A stretch of DNA of 64,000 bases from Bacteroides intestinalis (GTDB lineage: Bacteria; Bacteroidota; Bacteroidia; Bacteroidales; Bacteroidaceae). Location: NCBI RefSeq assembly GCF_003464595.1, contig NZ_QRZF01000028.1, forward strand, positions 1-64,000, read 5' to 3'. Positions 7,413 to 16,491 of this stretch are shown one piece after another. Position 1 is the stretch's first letter. Every line of letters begins with the position of its first letter. The notes below the pieces were generated by a model. The model was given only the letters and a program-made list of their open reading frames with translations, ran no database searches and was not told where the DNA came from. Made by a program: the position numbers and the translations under genes.

Positions 7413-9017
7413 ATGGAGAAAAATGTTCAAGTGCTAGATTGCACTTTACGTGACGGTGGGTACGTAAATGATTGGAATTTTGGCCATAGTGTAATCACTG
7501 GCATTTACAAACGTCTGGAAGCTGCGGGTATGGATTTTATAGAAGTAGGTTTTTTGGACGATCGTAGAGATTTTGATATAAATCGCTCGATTATGCCTAA
7601 TACAGAAGCTATAAATAAAATATTTTCTTCTGTTAAAAAAGGAAATGCGATGCCAGTAGCTATGATTGATTATGGAACATGTTCTTTGGAGAGTATAGGT
7701 CCATGTGATTCGACTTTTATAGATGGCATTCGTGTAATTTTCAAAAAGGAAAAAATAGCACAGGCCTTACCGTTTTGTAAAGCTATAAAGGATAAAGGAT
7801 ATAAGCTGTTTATACAAGCAATATCCATAACTTCTTATACAGATTCAGAGATGTTGGACTATGTTCAGAAAATTAATGAGATAAAGCCTTATGCTTTTTC
7901 AATTGTTGATACTTATGGATTATTGGATAATAAAAGTATGGCTCGATATTTTTATCTTATAGATCATAATCTTGATCCGGAAATAGTAATGGGTTATCAT
8001 GAGCATAATAATTTTCAGCTTGGATTTAGTAATACAATCAAGTTCTTGGAGAAGGACACAACAAGGACATTAGTTGCCGATTCTACGGTATATGGAATGG
8101 GGAAAAGCGCTGGAAATTGTGCTACTGAGTTATTGGCTATGCATCTCAATGATTATTATAATGCAAATTACAATTTGAGCCAATTATTGGAAATAGTAGA
8201 TAATGACTTGATGCCGATTTATCAGAGACGATATTGGGGATATAAATATGACTTTTATATATCCGCTATGCAAAACTGTCATCCTTTTTATGTTCAATAT
8301 CTTTTGCAGAAAAGTACTTTGTCTATAAGCTCTATTAATGAAATCTTATCTCGGATACCCAAAGATAAAAAATTGTTGTATGATAAGGTCTGGATAGAAC
8401 AAGCGTATGTCGATTATCAAAATATAACCATTGATGATACGACTGCTTATGAAATGTTGAAATATGATATGAAGAACAAGGAAAAGACTGAAATCGTAAT
8501 TTTAGGACCTGGAATTTCTATGAAAGAGGAAAAAGAAAAGATTGAGTCTAAAATTGCTCAGTTAAATGCTATTGTTTTCTCAGTGAATTTTTATGATGAT
8601 AGATATCCTATCGATTATACTTTCATTAGCAATGCTAAACGTTATTGTAAGTTTGTAGATATTATTGGCGATACTAAAATATTGGCTAAGTTGATATTGA
8701 CTTCGAATGTGAATGTTATAGACTATGTCCCTGATTATGTTTTGAATTATGAATCTTTATTGTCTCATAGAAAGGAATGCATAGATAATTCTTTATTACT
8801 ATTGTTCAATGTGATGTATAGAATTGGAGTTGATCATGTATGGCTTGCTGGATTTGATGGCTTTGTTAATAATGAGACAGACTATTTTGATAGAAATTAT
8901 GAGTTTTCATCAATGAAAGATTTACATATTAACGAGTGGATGTCACAGGCTCTTTCGGAATTGAGTAAATCAATTAAAATAGATTTTATAACAAGGACTA
9001 AATATGTCATCGAATAA
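7413..9017 (+). CDS. HMGL/DmpG-type aldolase with C-terminal MptE/DUF115-like domain
   Basis: A 534-residue two-domain protein. Residues 1-300 are an HMG-CoA-lyase-like TIM barrel: LDCTLRDGGYVNDW at the start (metal-binding Asp), IEVGFLDD, GYHEHNNFQLG (HxH metal ligands) and YGMGKSAGNC. Residues about 360-534 begin TEIVILGPGISM and contain SVNFYDDRYPIDYTF and WLAGFDGF, resembling the MptE/DUF115 fold found in several glycan-modification proteins. It overlaps the next gene by 14 bp. Probably it forms a C-C bond between a keto acid and an aldehyde to make an unusual sugar acid; that role is inferred from its neighbours. Confidence 0.8.
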   Translation: MEKNVQVLDCTLRDGGYVNDWNFGHSVITGIYKRLEAAGMDFIEVGFLDDRRDFDINRSIMPNTEAINKIFSSVKKGNAMPVAMIDYGTCSLESIGPCDSTFIDGIRVIFKKEKIAQALPFCKAIKDKGYKLFIQAISITSYTDSEMLDYVQKINEIKPYAFSIVDTYGLLDNKSMARYFYLIDHNLDPEIVMGYHEHNNFQLGFSNTIKFLEKDTTRTLVADSTVYGMGKSAGNCATELLAMHLNDYYNANYNLSQLLEIVDNDLMPIYQRRYWGYKYDFYISAMQNCHPFYVQYLLQKSTLSISSINEILSRIPKDKKLLYDKVWIEQAYVDYQNITIDDTTAYEMLKYDMKNKEKTEIVILGPGISMKEEKEKIESKIAQLNAIVFSVNFYDDRYPIDYTFISNAKRYCKFVDIIGDTKILAKLILTSNVNVIDYVPDYVLNYESLLSHRKECIDNSLLLLFNVMYRIGVDHVWLAGFDGFVNNETDYFDRNYEFSSMKDLHINEWMSQALSELSKSIKIDFITRTKYVIE

Positions 9018-9660
9018 TAAAATACAAGCTTTATTGTTTGACTTGGATGGAACTTTGCTTAATACCCAGGATGGGATTATCTGTAGTGTTAAATATACAA
9101 TGCAAACTTTAAACTTACCTGAAATAGGTGATGACGAGCTATGTTCATTCGTAGGTCCTCCTATACAAGACTCTTTGAGAAATCATTTTGGATTATCAAT
9201 GGAAGAGGCTCAAAGTGGTGCTGAAATATTTAGAAATTATTATCAGCATGAAGCTCTGTACCGGGCATATGTGTATGAAGGTGTTATGGATTTCTTGGAT
9301 TATTTGAAGCATCATGATATAAAGATGGCTGTGGCAACCTATAAACGTGAAGATTATGCTATACAGATTTTGAATTATTTTGGCATTACTCAATTTTGTG
9401 ATGTAATTCATGGAGCCGATAATGAAAATAAATTGACTAAAGCGGATATTGTAGAAATCTGTGTTTATGAATTGGGATGCGATAAAAAATCTGTGGCTTT
9501 AGTAGGTGATACGAATCATGATGCTATAGGTGCAATGAAAGCGGGAGTATCTTTTATTGCTGTTACATGGGGATTCGGGTACAAAAGGAATAATCCTCAA
9601 ATAGAGTATCCATATATAGGTATTGCAAATGAAATGAGAGATATAGGTAAATTTATCTAG
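9004..9660 (+). CDS. HAD-superfamily phosphatase (Gph/PGMB-like)
   Basis: A 218-residue HAD hydrolase with LLFDLDGTLLNT (nucleophile Asp and DxD, residues 12-18), a helical cap, VATYKRE (motif II region) and ALVGDTNHDAIGA (motif IV acidic pair). It is translationally coupled to the aldolase by a 14-bp overlap. Its stop abuts the start of the flippase gene. In context it may dephosphorylate an intermediate between the aldolase and the cytidylyltransferase, as KdsC does in KDO synthesis. Confidence 0.85.
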   Translation: MSSNNKIQALLFDLDGTLLNTQDGIICSVKYTMQTLNLPEIGDDELCSFVGPPIQDSLRNHFGLSMEEAQSGAEIFRNYYQHEALYRAYVYEGVMDFLDYLKHHDIKMAVATYKREDYAIQILNYFGITQFCDVIHGADNENKLTKADIVEICVYELGCDKKSVALVGDTNHDAIGAMKAGVSFIAVTWGFGYKRNNPQIEYPYIGIANEMRDIGKFI

Positions 9661-10974
9661 ATGGTAGTAAATATAGGTTTTCGAATTGTTCGGAAAATAT
9701 TATCATCTTCTGTTATTCGCAATTCATTTGTATATGTGTTTTGTGACGGCATCAACAAGGCTATTCCATTCTTGTTGTTGCCTTTCATTACACATTATCT
9801 TACGCCTGCCGATTATGGAGTGGTTACCAACTACAACGTACTGGTTCAAATAGTCTCTGTCTTTGGCTATTTGTGTACGGCAGGTGCACTTCCTGTAATG
9901 TTTGCCAAATTGGGTAAAGAAGAGATAAAGAAATATGTTTCTAATATGATATTGCTGAATACGCTGGCCAATATCATTTGTGTATGTTTCGCTCTTCCTT
10001 TGTATAAAGTCATAGAAGATGCATTGAACATATCTTTTGCTTATCAATTATCAGTCTTGGTCTTGGTATGGTTTGCAGGAATTACCAATGTTAATATGCT
10101 CCTGTGGCGATGTGAGGAAAGGCCTTTGTCTTTCGGTATTTATCAGATTTCCCAGTCCATTCTGAATGCACTGAGCACAGTTATGTTTGTGATTGTTTTT
10201 CTATTGGGATGGCAGGGACGGATTTATAGTATGATATTTACAACGGTTGCTTTTGGACTGATCAGCTTTTTTGTCCTTTATAGGCGTGGTTATTTGGGAT
10301 GGAATATAGATAAGGCTTATTTGAAACAGACCTTGTTCTTTGCACTTCCTATTATTCCTCATGCGTTGTCTTTCTGGTTTAAAAGCGGGGTGGACAAAAT
10401 CTATCTGACGAATATGTGTAGCCTTGCAGATAATGGTTACTATTCAGTTGCATTGACTTGGGGAGCTATAGTTACAATGTTCTTGGTTTCGTTTAACAAT
10501 GCTTATGCACCTTCGCTTTATAAGAAATTGGCAGCCTTCGATTTGAATAAAGCTGGGACGATGAAAGAACAGGGTAGGCTGGTGAAGTTTATTTGGATTA
10601 GTTTGGTTGTCACGTTCATTTTTGTTGTAGGTTGCTATTTGTTGTCAGTGCTACTGATACAAGTTATGTATCCATCTTCTTATTTTGATTCTTTGTATTT
10701 TCTTCCTTGGGTAATGCTTGCTCAATTTTTTAACGGATGCTATCTGATGTTTGTATGCTTTGCTCATTATACTTTTAAAACAAAGGGATTAGGTACGATA
10801 ACCTTTTCATTGAGTATCGCTCAAGTAGGATTGACTTATTTGCTCATATTGAAAATGGGTGCAATCGGCTCGGCTGTTTCGGCGGCTATTATCAGTGCTA
10901 TAACGTTTGTGGCTGTTGCATGGTATGCGATGCGTGTATATAGGTTACCATGGTTTAATTTTAAAACAGTGTAG
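9661..10974 (+). CDS. wzx: Wzx-type oligosaccharide flippase
   Basis: A 437-residue polytopic membrane protein of the polysaccharide-transport (MOP) superfamily with about 12-14 hydrophobic segments. The N-terminal NSFVYVFCDGINKAIPFLLLP and HYLTPADYGVV are typical of Wzx. It would flip the undecaprenyl-linked repeat unit across the inner membrane. Its start codon directly follows the HAD stop codon, indicating the same transcript. Confidence 0.9.
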   Translation: MVVNIGFRIVRKILSSSVIRNSFVYVFCDGINKAIPFLLLPFITHYLTPADYGVVTNYNVLVQIVSVFGYLCTAGALPVMFAKLGKEEIKKYVSNMILLNTLANIICVCFALPLYKVIEDALNISFAYQLSVLVLVWFAGITNVNMLLWRCEERPLSFGIYQISQSILNALSTVMFVIVFLLGWQGRIYSMIFTTVAFGLISFFVLYRRGYLGWNIDKAYLKQTLFFALPIIPHALSFWFKSGVDKIYLTNMCSLADNGYYSVALTWGAIVTMFLVSFNNAYAPSLYKKLAAFDLNKAGTMKEQGRLVKFIWISLVVTFIFVVGCYLLSVLLIQVMYPSSYFDSLYFLPWVMLAQFFNGCYLMFVCFAHYTFKTKGLGTITFSLSIAQVGLTYLLILKMGAIGSAVSAAIISAITFVAVAWYAMRVYRLPWFNFKTV

Positions 10975-10976
10975 TT

Positions 10977-12224
10977 ATGAATGATTTTGATAGATATAAA
11001 TCGTTGAAGAATAAACTCAATTTTGTATATGACGGCATTTGTTTGAACAGAGTGTTGGCTCTATCTCTATGGGCTGTAGCCAATGGGAAATATGCCTTTT
11101 CGTGGAAGCGAATAGTTCTTGCATTTCTGGCTATTGATGTGAAGCGGCTGGAATTTGATCCTCAAAAGCATATGATACTTTCTACTTTTGGGCGTTATGC
11201 ACGTAAGGATCATCTGGAGTTGTATAATACAGTTCTGGATAAGCTGGATGGAAAAGCATCCTATAATAAAACGTTGACTTTTGGCTGGAAGTTGTCCATT
11301 CATCCTGTGGTGATTTATAAGGTTGCGAAGTTTATTTTTTCCAACTTACATGATACTTCTTTATCGTTATGGGATAAATGTAAACTGATTATAGAGTGTA
11401 TACATTATTGTAATATCATAGAAGAACTCAAATATATGGATTTTACTGGCGTACAGAAGTATCTTTGCCAGTGTAGTGTGCTTGACTTGGAGAATTTGTT
11501 GACGCAATTCTTTAAACTGAGGAATATTCCTACCTATTCACTTCAGGAAGGTGTGTATTTTATTTTTAAGAAAAATCCGCCTTTGGATTCTGTTCAATAT
11601 GAAAATTTTGAAACGGATAATCTGTTGTGCTGGGGACAGTTTTCTATAGACGAAGATGTGTCTTATGGAATTTCACCTCGGAAATTGAGACTGGCAGGCT
11701 ATCCCAAAAAAGTGGAATTGCATACAATGAAAAAGGATAATCCTTATAAAAAGTGTATGTTACTGTTGGCGAGAGATAGTTTTCGGAATACGAATATGGG
11801 GTTGCTGAATATTCTGTTGAATCATTCTTCCGATTATGAATTTTGTCTGAAATTGCATCCGTCTTGCGATTTTTCTTTTTACAGCTCTTTTGCATCTCAA
11901 CATGGAATGACTATTATTTCAAAGGACAGGACCATTAATGATTGTTTGAATAACAACTTTTTTGACTTTGCAATAGCTGTCAATACTACGGCCTATTATG
12001 AGGCCTTGATGCGCGGACTTCCCTGTCTGCGTTTTTGCGATGACACTTTCGACTTAATGGCAGGTTATAAGGATGTATTCGGGACTGATGAGGAGTTCCG
12101 TGTAATAATGGAAACGGTTAAAAATCAGCCTTTACAAACTTATCAGGAGGAGGTAAACCGTGCTCTGGAGTATGCCATAGGTGTCAATATTGATAACTAT
12201 AAAAATCTGCTGTGCGGAGAGTGA
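10977..12224 (+). CDS. Putative GT-B glycosyltransferase (sialyl/KDO-transferase-like)
   Basis: A 415-residue soluble protein with no close family I can name. The second half looks like a GT-B nucleotide-binding domain: CMLLLARDSFRN, YEFCLKLHPSCDF, then FDFAIAVNTTAYYEALMRGLPCLRF, a pattern shared by polysialyl-, KDO- and CDP-glycerol-type transferases. Because the locus has a CMP-sugar-type cassette, this is a candidate user of that donor. Its stop overlaps the next start (TGATG). Confidence 0.6.
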   Translation: MNDFDRYKSLKNKLNFVYDGICLNRVLALSLWAVANGKYAFSWKRIVLAFLAIDVKRLEFDPQKHMILSTFGRYARKDHLELYNTVLDKLDGKASYNKTLTFGWKLSIHPVVIYKVAKFIFSNLHDTSLSLWDKCKLIIECIHYCNIIEELKYMDFTGVQKYLCQCSVLDLENLLTQFFKLRNIPTYSLQEGVYFIFKKNPPLDSVQYENFETDNLLCWGQFSIDEDVSYGISPRKLRLAGYPKKVELHTMKKDNPYKKCMLLLARDSFRNTNMGLLNILLNHSSDYEFCLKLHPSCDFSFYSSFASQHGMTIISKDRTINDCLNNNFFDFAIAVNTTAYYEALMRGLPCLRFCDDTFDLMAGYKDVFGTDEEFRVIMETVKNQPLQTYQEEVNRALEYAIGVNIDNYKNLLCGE

Positions 12225-12820
12225 TGAAAGTATTGTCTCTACCAAAGAGAGTCTGTCGGTTCTTTGAGAACCGTATATCTGCTTTTTTTTGGCGTTGTAG
12301 TATGCAGTCGTTTGGTCCAGAATCCATAATCGTCTCTCCTATGAGCATTGACGGTTCTGAAAATATAAGGATTGGAAGTCGGGTATTTGTGGCCTATAAA
12401 ACATGGTTGGCGGCTGTTCCTCATACAGGAGAAACTACCTGTTTACTTGAACTTCAAGATGGTGTCACCATCGGGCATTTTAATCACATCTATGCAACAA
12501 AGAAGATAATTCTTGAAAGAAATGTATTGACGGCCGATAGAGTATATATCTCTGATAATCTTCATGGATATGAAGACATATCTATCCCTATTAAGGATCA
12601 ACCTATTATTCAGCATGGAGAAGTGGTGATAGGCGAAGGCTCTTGGTTGGGAGAAAATGTATGTGTGTTGGGGGCTAAAATAGGAAAGCATTGTGTAATC
12701 GGTGCAAATAGTGTGGTGACGAAAGATATACCGGACTATTCAGTGGCTGTGGGTGCACCGGCTAAGGTTATAAAATACTTTGATTTCGATAGGAATGAAT
12801 GGACTTGTAAGAGCACTTAA
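12224..12820 (+). CDS. Hexapeptide-repeat acyltransferase
   Basis: Left-handed beta-helix O-acetyltransferase of about 198 residues. Hexapeptide turns run through the middle (IRIGSRVFV, VTIGHFNHI, VVIGEGSWLGENVCVLGAKIGKHCVIGANSVVTKDIPDYSVAVGAPAKVIKYF), the CysE/LacA/NodL signature. I place the start at ATG 12224, which overlaps the previous stop and has GGAGAG just upstream; a GTG at 12212 would add four residues. It overlaps the next acyltransferase gene by 26 bp. Confidence 0.85.
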   Translation: MKVLSLPKRVCRFFENRISAFFWRCSMQSFGPESIIVSPMSIDGSENIRIGSRVFVAYKTWLAAVPHTGETTCLLELQDGVTIGHFNHIYATKKIILERNVLTADRVYISDNLHGYEDISIPIKDQPIIQHGEVVIGEGSWLGENVCVLGAKIGKHCVIGANSVVTKDIPDYSVAVGAPAKVIKYFDFDRNEWTCKST

Positions 12821-13439
12821 AAATGTAATAAATCCTATTATTGTATTTAATAGAATTTGCAGTTTATTTCTCCAAAACTATGATAGCTTTTCTTTTCATC
12901 GTTTTGGAAAGGGAACAGTGATATCGCGTCCTGTTATTAGAATTTCAGGCAAAAAGTATATTGATATTGGAGAAGCTTGTGCTATTGGTAAGAATGCAAG
13001 AATAGAGGCTGTTTGTAAATATAATGATAAATATTATACTCCTTCAATTGTAATAGGAAGCAATGTTTGCATTAATCAAAATTTTCATTGTACATGTGCT
13101 TCCTCAATAATTATAGGAAAAGGCACTTCTATCACGGCTAATTGTGGTGTTTTTGACATTATCCACCCATATACAGATATTGAATTGAATCCTCGTATAG
13201 CTGATATAGAAGCAATTCCTGTGACAATAGGCGAAAACTGCCTGATAGGAATGAATTCTGTTTTGCTTCCAGGTACCACATTGGGAGATCATTGTGTTGT
13301 TGGTGCAAATAGTACCTTGTCTTCAAGATACCCATCCTATACAGTTGTAGTAGGTTCACCTGCCCGTATAGTCAAGCGTTACTGTTTTGAAACAAAGGAA
13401 TGGCGGAGAACTGATTCGGCAGGAAATTTCATAGACTAA
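12795..13439 (+). CDS. Second hexapeptide-repeat acyltransferase
   Basis: About 214 residues, beta-helix acetyltransferase. Turns include YIDIGEACAIGKNARIE, IVIGSNVCINQNF, IIIGKGTSI and VTIGENCLIGMNSVLLPGTTLGDHCVVGANS, ending YTVVVGSPARIVKRY. The ATG at 12795 is preferred over an upstream TTG at 12780. It overlaps the preceding acetyltransferase gene. This stretch is noticeably AT-richer than the genes either side of it, suggesting a separate origin. The acceptor sugar cannot be read from sequence. Confidence 0.83.
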   Translation: MNGLVRALKNVINPIIVFNRICSLFLQNYDSFSFHRFGKGTVISRPVIRISGKKYIDIGEACAIGKNARIEAVCKYNDKYYTPSIVIGSNVCINQNFHCTCASSIIIGKGTSITANCGVFDIIHPYTDIELNPRIADIEAIPVTIGENCLIGMNSVLLPGTTLGDHCVVGANSTLSSRYPSYTVVVGSPARIVKRYCFETKEWRRTDSAGNFID

Positions 13440-13457
13440 TCAATCTATAAAATAATA

Positions 13458-14312
13458 ATGAAAAAAATACTTGTTACCGGTGCCAATGGCTATATTGGCC
13501 GGCATGTGGTAAAGACTTTGCTTGATGAGGGACATCAAGTGATAGCTTGTGATGTCAATTTCTTGGAAATAGACAACCGTGCCCGGCAGGTTAAAATGAA
13601 TCTTTTACATACGGAGGCGGATTGTTTGTATGAGGAATTGGGGAGTCCTGATGTATGTCTGCATATGGCGTGGAGAGATGGCTTTATGCATAATTCCAAG
13701 AATCACATGCTGGATTTGTCTGCGCATTTCCGTTTCTTGACTTCGCTGATTGATGGTGGTTTGCGACAGCTTGCCGTGATGGGTACAATGCACGAAGTAG
13801 GTTATTGGGAAGGCCGAATAGATGAGACCACGCCTTGCAATCCTGTTTCTCAGTACGGCATTGCCAAAGATGCTTTGCGTCGCAGTATGATTCAGTATTG
13901 TACAGCAAATAAGTGTATGCTGCAATGGCTTAGAGGATATTACATCCTTGGCGATGACTTGAAAAACCACTCTATCTTTAGCAAGTTGTTGCAAGCGGCC
14001 GGTGAGAGTAAAAGGACTTTTCCCTTTACTACCGGTAAAACCAAATATGACTTTATTATGGTAGATGAATTGGCAAGCCAGATAGCGACGACAATTACGC
14101 AAACTCAAATAGCGGGTATCATCAACTGTTGTTCGGGTACTCCTATATCCTTTGCGGACAGAGTGGAACAATTCATTAAGGAATATCGATTGGATATAAA
14201 ATTGGAATATGGAGCATTTCCTGACAGACCTTATGACTCACCGATAGTTTATGGCGATGCTACAAAAATACGAAGAATAATGAATTTGAAAGATAAATTG
14301 GGAATAGAATGA
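13458..14312 (+). CDS. NAD-dependent nucleotide-sugar epimerase/dehydratase
   Basis: A 284-residue SDR with GANGYIGRH (residues 8-16) and a catalytic Tyr-Lys in PVSQYGIAKDALR. MGTMHEVGYWEGRIDE is an unusual segment near the Ser position, where the Ser appears to be replaced by Thr. It is shorter than typical GalE or RmlB enzymes. It overlaps the next epimerase gene by ATGA, so the pair probably acts in the same sugar pathway. The specific reaction is not resolved. Confidence 0.8.
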   Translation: MKKILVTGANGYIGRHVVKTLLDEGHQVIACDVNFLEIDNRARQVKMNLLHTEADCLYEELGSPDVCLHMAWRDGFMHNSKNHMLDLSAHFRFLTSLIDGGLRQLAVMGTMHEVGYWEGRIDETTPCNPVSQYGIAKDALRRSMIQYCTANKCMLQWLRGYYILGDDLKNHSIFSKLLQAAGESKRTFPFTTGKTKYDFIMVDELASQIATTITQTQIAGIINCCSGTPISFADRVEQFIKEYRLDIKLEYGAFPDRPYDSPIVYGDATKIRRIMNLKDKLGIE

Positions 14313-15448
14313 AAAGGATTTTGGTGACGGGTGGTGCCGGCTTTATTGGTTCAAACCTTTCTTTAAAACTGTTGTCCAAAGGGTATGAAGTTACGGTATT
14401 GGATAACCTCTCCAAGCAAATTCATGGTGAATGTCCTGATGTGACATCTCCTTTGTATAATTCTGTTAAGAATAGGGTGAATTTTATATTGGGTTCTGTA
14501 ACTTCCAGAGAAGATTGGTTGCAGGCTTTGGACGGCGTGGAGTGCGTGGTGCACCTTGCTGCCGAAACCGGTACGGGACAGTCCATGTATGAAATTCAGA
14601 AATATGTAGATGTCAATATCGGTGGTACTGCATTGTTGCTTGATATTCTAACAAATACAAAGCATTCAGTCAAGAAAGTGATAGTGGCTGAAAGTCGTGC
14701 TATCTATGGAGAGGGACGTTATTATAGTGATGACCTGAACGAATATGTATATCCCGCTGAACGTTTGGATGAAGATATGCGCAAGGGAGATTTTGAAGTG
14801 AAATATCCCGGTTGTAGGAAGCCCCTGAGATTGGTAGGCACAACAGAGGAGTCGTTGGTACATCCTACATCCGTATATGGCATTACGAAACAAGTACAGG
14901 GGCAGTTGGTGCATCTTGTCTGTTCGTCTATTGGCATTGCTCCGGTATCTTATCGCTATCAGAATGTGTATGGTCCCGGTCAGTCATTGTCTAATCCTTA
15001 TACTGGCATACTTTCCATATTTTCTACTCGCATAAAGAATGGCAATGGTATTAATATATTTGAAGACGGTAAGGAAACGCGTGACTTTGTTTACATAGCC
15101 GATGTAGTGGATGCTACTATCCTTGGCATTGAGAAAGAAGAGGCGAACGGACATGTATTTAATGTCGGTACCGGTGTAGCAATCGATGTGCTGACGGTAG
15201 CCAATACGTTAATAGAAAAATATGGTATAAAAGTTCCGGTTGCAATATCGGGTAATTATCGTCTTGGGGATATCAGACATAATTATGCCGATATTACTGC
15301 TGCCCGCACCATTTTGGGGTTTGAACCGAAATGGAACTTTAGTGATGGCATTGGTAAGTTTTGTAAGTGGGTGAATGAACAAGAGGTTCAGGAAGACAAG
15401 TATGAAGATTCCATTGAAGAAATGAAAAGGAAAGGGCTGTATAAATGA
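14309..15448 (+). CDS. NAD-dependent epimerase, similar to dTDP-L-rhamnose 4-epimerase (WbiB-like)
   Basis: A 379-residue extended SDR. GGAGFIGSN (residues 8-16), HLAAETGTGQSMYEI, VAESRAIYGEGRY and SVYGITKQVQ (Tyr-Lys) are seen. The combination AETGTGQSMYE and SRAIYGEG is the pattern I associate with WbiB-type dTDP-rhamnose 4-epimerases, which make dTDP-6-deoxy-L-talose. With rfbC upstream this is coherent, but other 4-epimerases cannot be excluded. It is coupled by ATGA overlaps on both sides. Confidence 0.75.
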   Translation: MKRILVTGGAGFIGSNLSLKLLSKGYEVTVLDNLSKQIHGECPDVTSPLYNSVKNRVNFILGSVTSREDWLQALDGVECVVHLAAETGTGQSMYEIQKYVDVNIGGTALLLDILTNTKHSVKKVIVAESRAIYGEGRYYSDDLNEYVYPAERLDEDMRKGDFEVKYPGCRKPLRLVGTTEESLVHPTSVYGITKQVQGQLVHLVCSSIGIAPVSYRYQNVYGPGQSLSNPYTGILSIFSTRIKNGNGINIFEDGKETRDFVYIADVVDATILGIEKEEANGHVFNVGTGVAIDVLTVANTLIEKYGIKVPVAISGNYRLGDIRHNYADITAARTILGFEPKWNFSDGIGKFCKWVNEQEVQEDKYEDSIEEMKRKGLYK

Positions 15449-16491
15449 GAATTTTGGCATTATTGTCTTCTAGTTATGGTTTAGAAGATAACATAGTGAA
15501 AGAAATGGAAAGGAAAGGGCATGAGGTTGTTTATATTGAAGATAAAGTATATCCTTTTGATTCCTATTTTGTAAAGGCACATTATTATAGGTTTATACAA
15601 GCTCTCGTTCGTTATTTAAAAGTAAAATATTGGAGAAAAAAAATAAAAAGTAACAGAGAATTGTCTACTAAGTTTGATAAACTCATTTGTGTTAATGGTT
15701 ATTCGGTTTGTCCTTATTTGTTTTTATACTTGAAATCTATAAATCCTTCTATAGAGACGGTCTTATTTACATGGGATAGTAATTGTCTATATACTTTTTA
15801 TAGAAATTACAAATACTTCAATAGAATATATTCCTTTGATTTTCTGGACGTAGAAAAATATAATATTAAATACTTACCAATTTTTTGGATTAAGGATGAT
15901 AATTGGGGTAATAATAGATTGAAGTATAAAATATCTTTTGTTGGATCTTTACATAATGATAGATTTGAAGTGCTAAATAGAATAGTAAATAAATTGCTTC
16001 CAATAACAAATAATTACTATATAAAATTGGTTGTAGACGCATCTTTGCCTAGATTTTCATTTTTACGATATGTAATTTATAAGCTTTTTAATGTAAAAAG
16101 AAACTTTATTACCCAGTATCGATTGGTTAAGAATATAGATAGTTCTACACTTGTTATGTTTGAAAGTGTGCCTATTGACGTTTTTAATGAAATATTGAGG
16201 GATAGTGAAATTATTTTGGATATTGAACAACCTTTTCAATCAGGCTTGACAAGCCGTATGATGATGGCTTTGGGTTTGGGAAAGAAGATTATTACAACAA
16301 ATAAATATATAACAAAGACACCGTTATACTCTCCTGAATATATTTCTATAATTGATCGTATTGACCCTAAGATAGATGCTGAGTTTATAAATGAACCAAT
16401 AGCTGAGAATACAACTTTTTCTCAAAAAATGGAAAGTTATGAACTAGAAAAATGGACGGATGTCTTGTTGTATGGTGAAGTTGGAAAATGA
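15445..16491 (+). CDS. Putative glycosyltransferase (GT-B, CgeB-like)
   Basis: A 348-residue protein with a GT-B layout: N-terminal LLSSSYGLEDNIVKEM, a mid ISFVGSLHNDRFEVL that resembles the start of the second domain in CgeB/YkvP-type transferases, and IILDIEQPFQSGLTSRMMMALGLGKKIIT near the C-terminus (nucleotide-sugar binding). Codon use is strongly AT-biased compared with gmd or the epimerases. Translationally coupled upstream; its end overlaps the polymerase gene. Confidence 0.65.
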   Translation: MRILALLSSSYGLEDNIVKEMERKGHEVVYIEDKVYPFDSYFVKAHYYRFIQALVRYLKVKYWRKKIKSNRELSTKFDKLICVNGYSVCPYLFLYLKSINPSIETVLFTWDSNCLYTFYRNYKYFNRIYSFDFLDVEKYNIKYLPIFWIKDDNWGNNRLKYKISFVGSLHNDRFEVLNRIVNKLLPITNNYYIKLVVDASLPRFSFLRYVIYKLFNVKRNFITQYRLVKNIDSSTLVMFESVPIDVFNEILRDSEIILDIEQPFQSGLTSRMMMALGLGKKIITTNKYITKTPLYSPEYISIIDRIDPKIDAEFINEPIAENTTFSQKMESYELEKWTDVLLYGEVGK

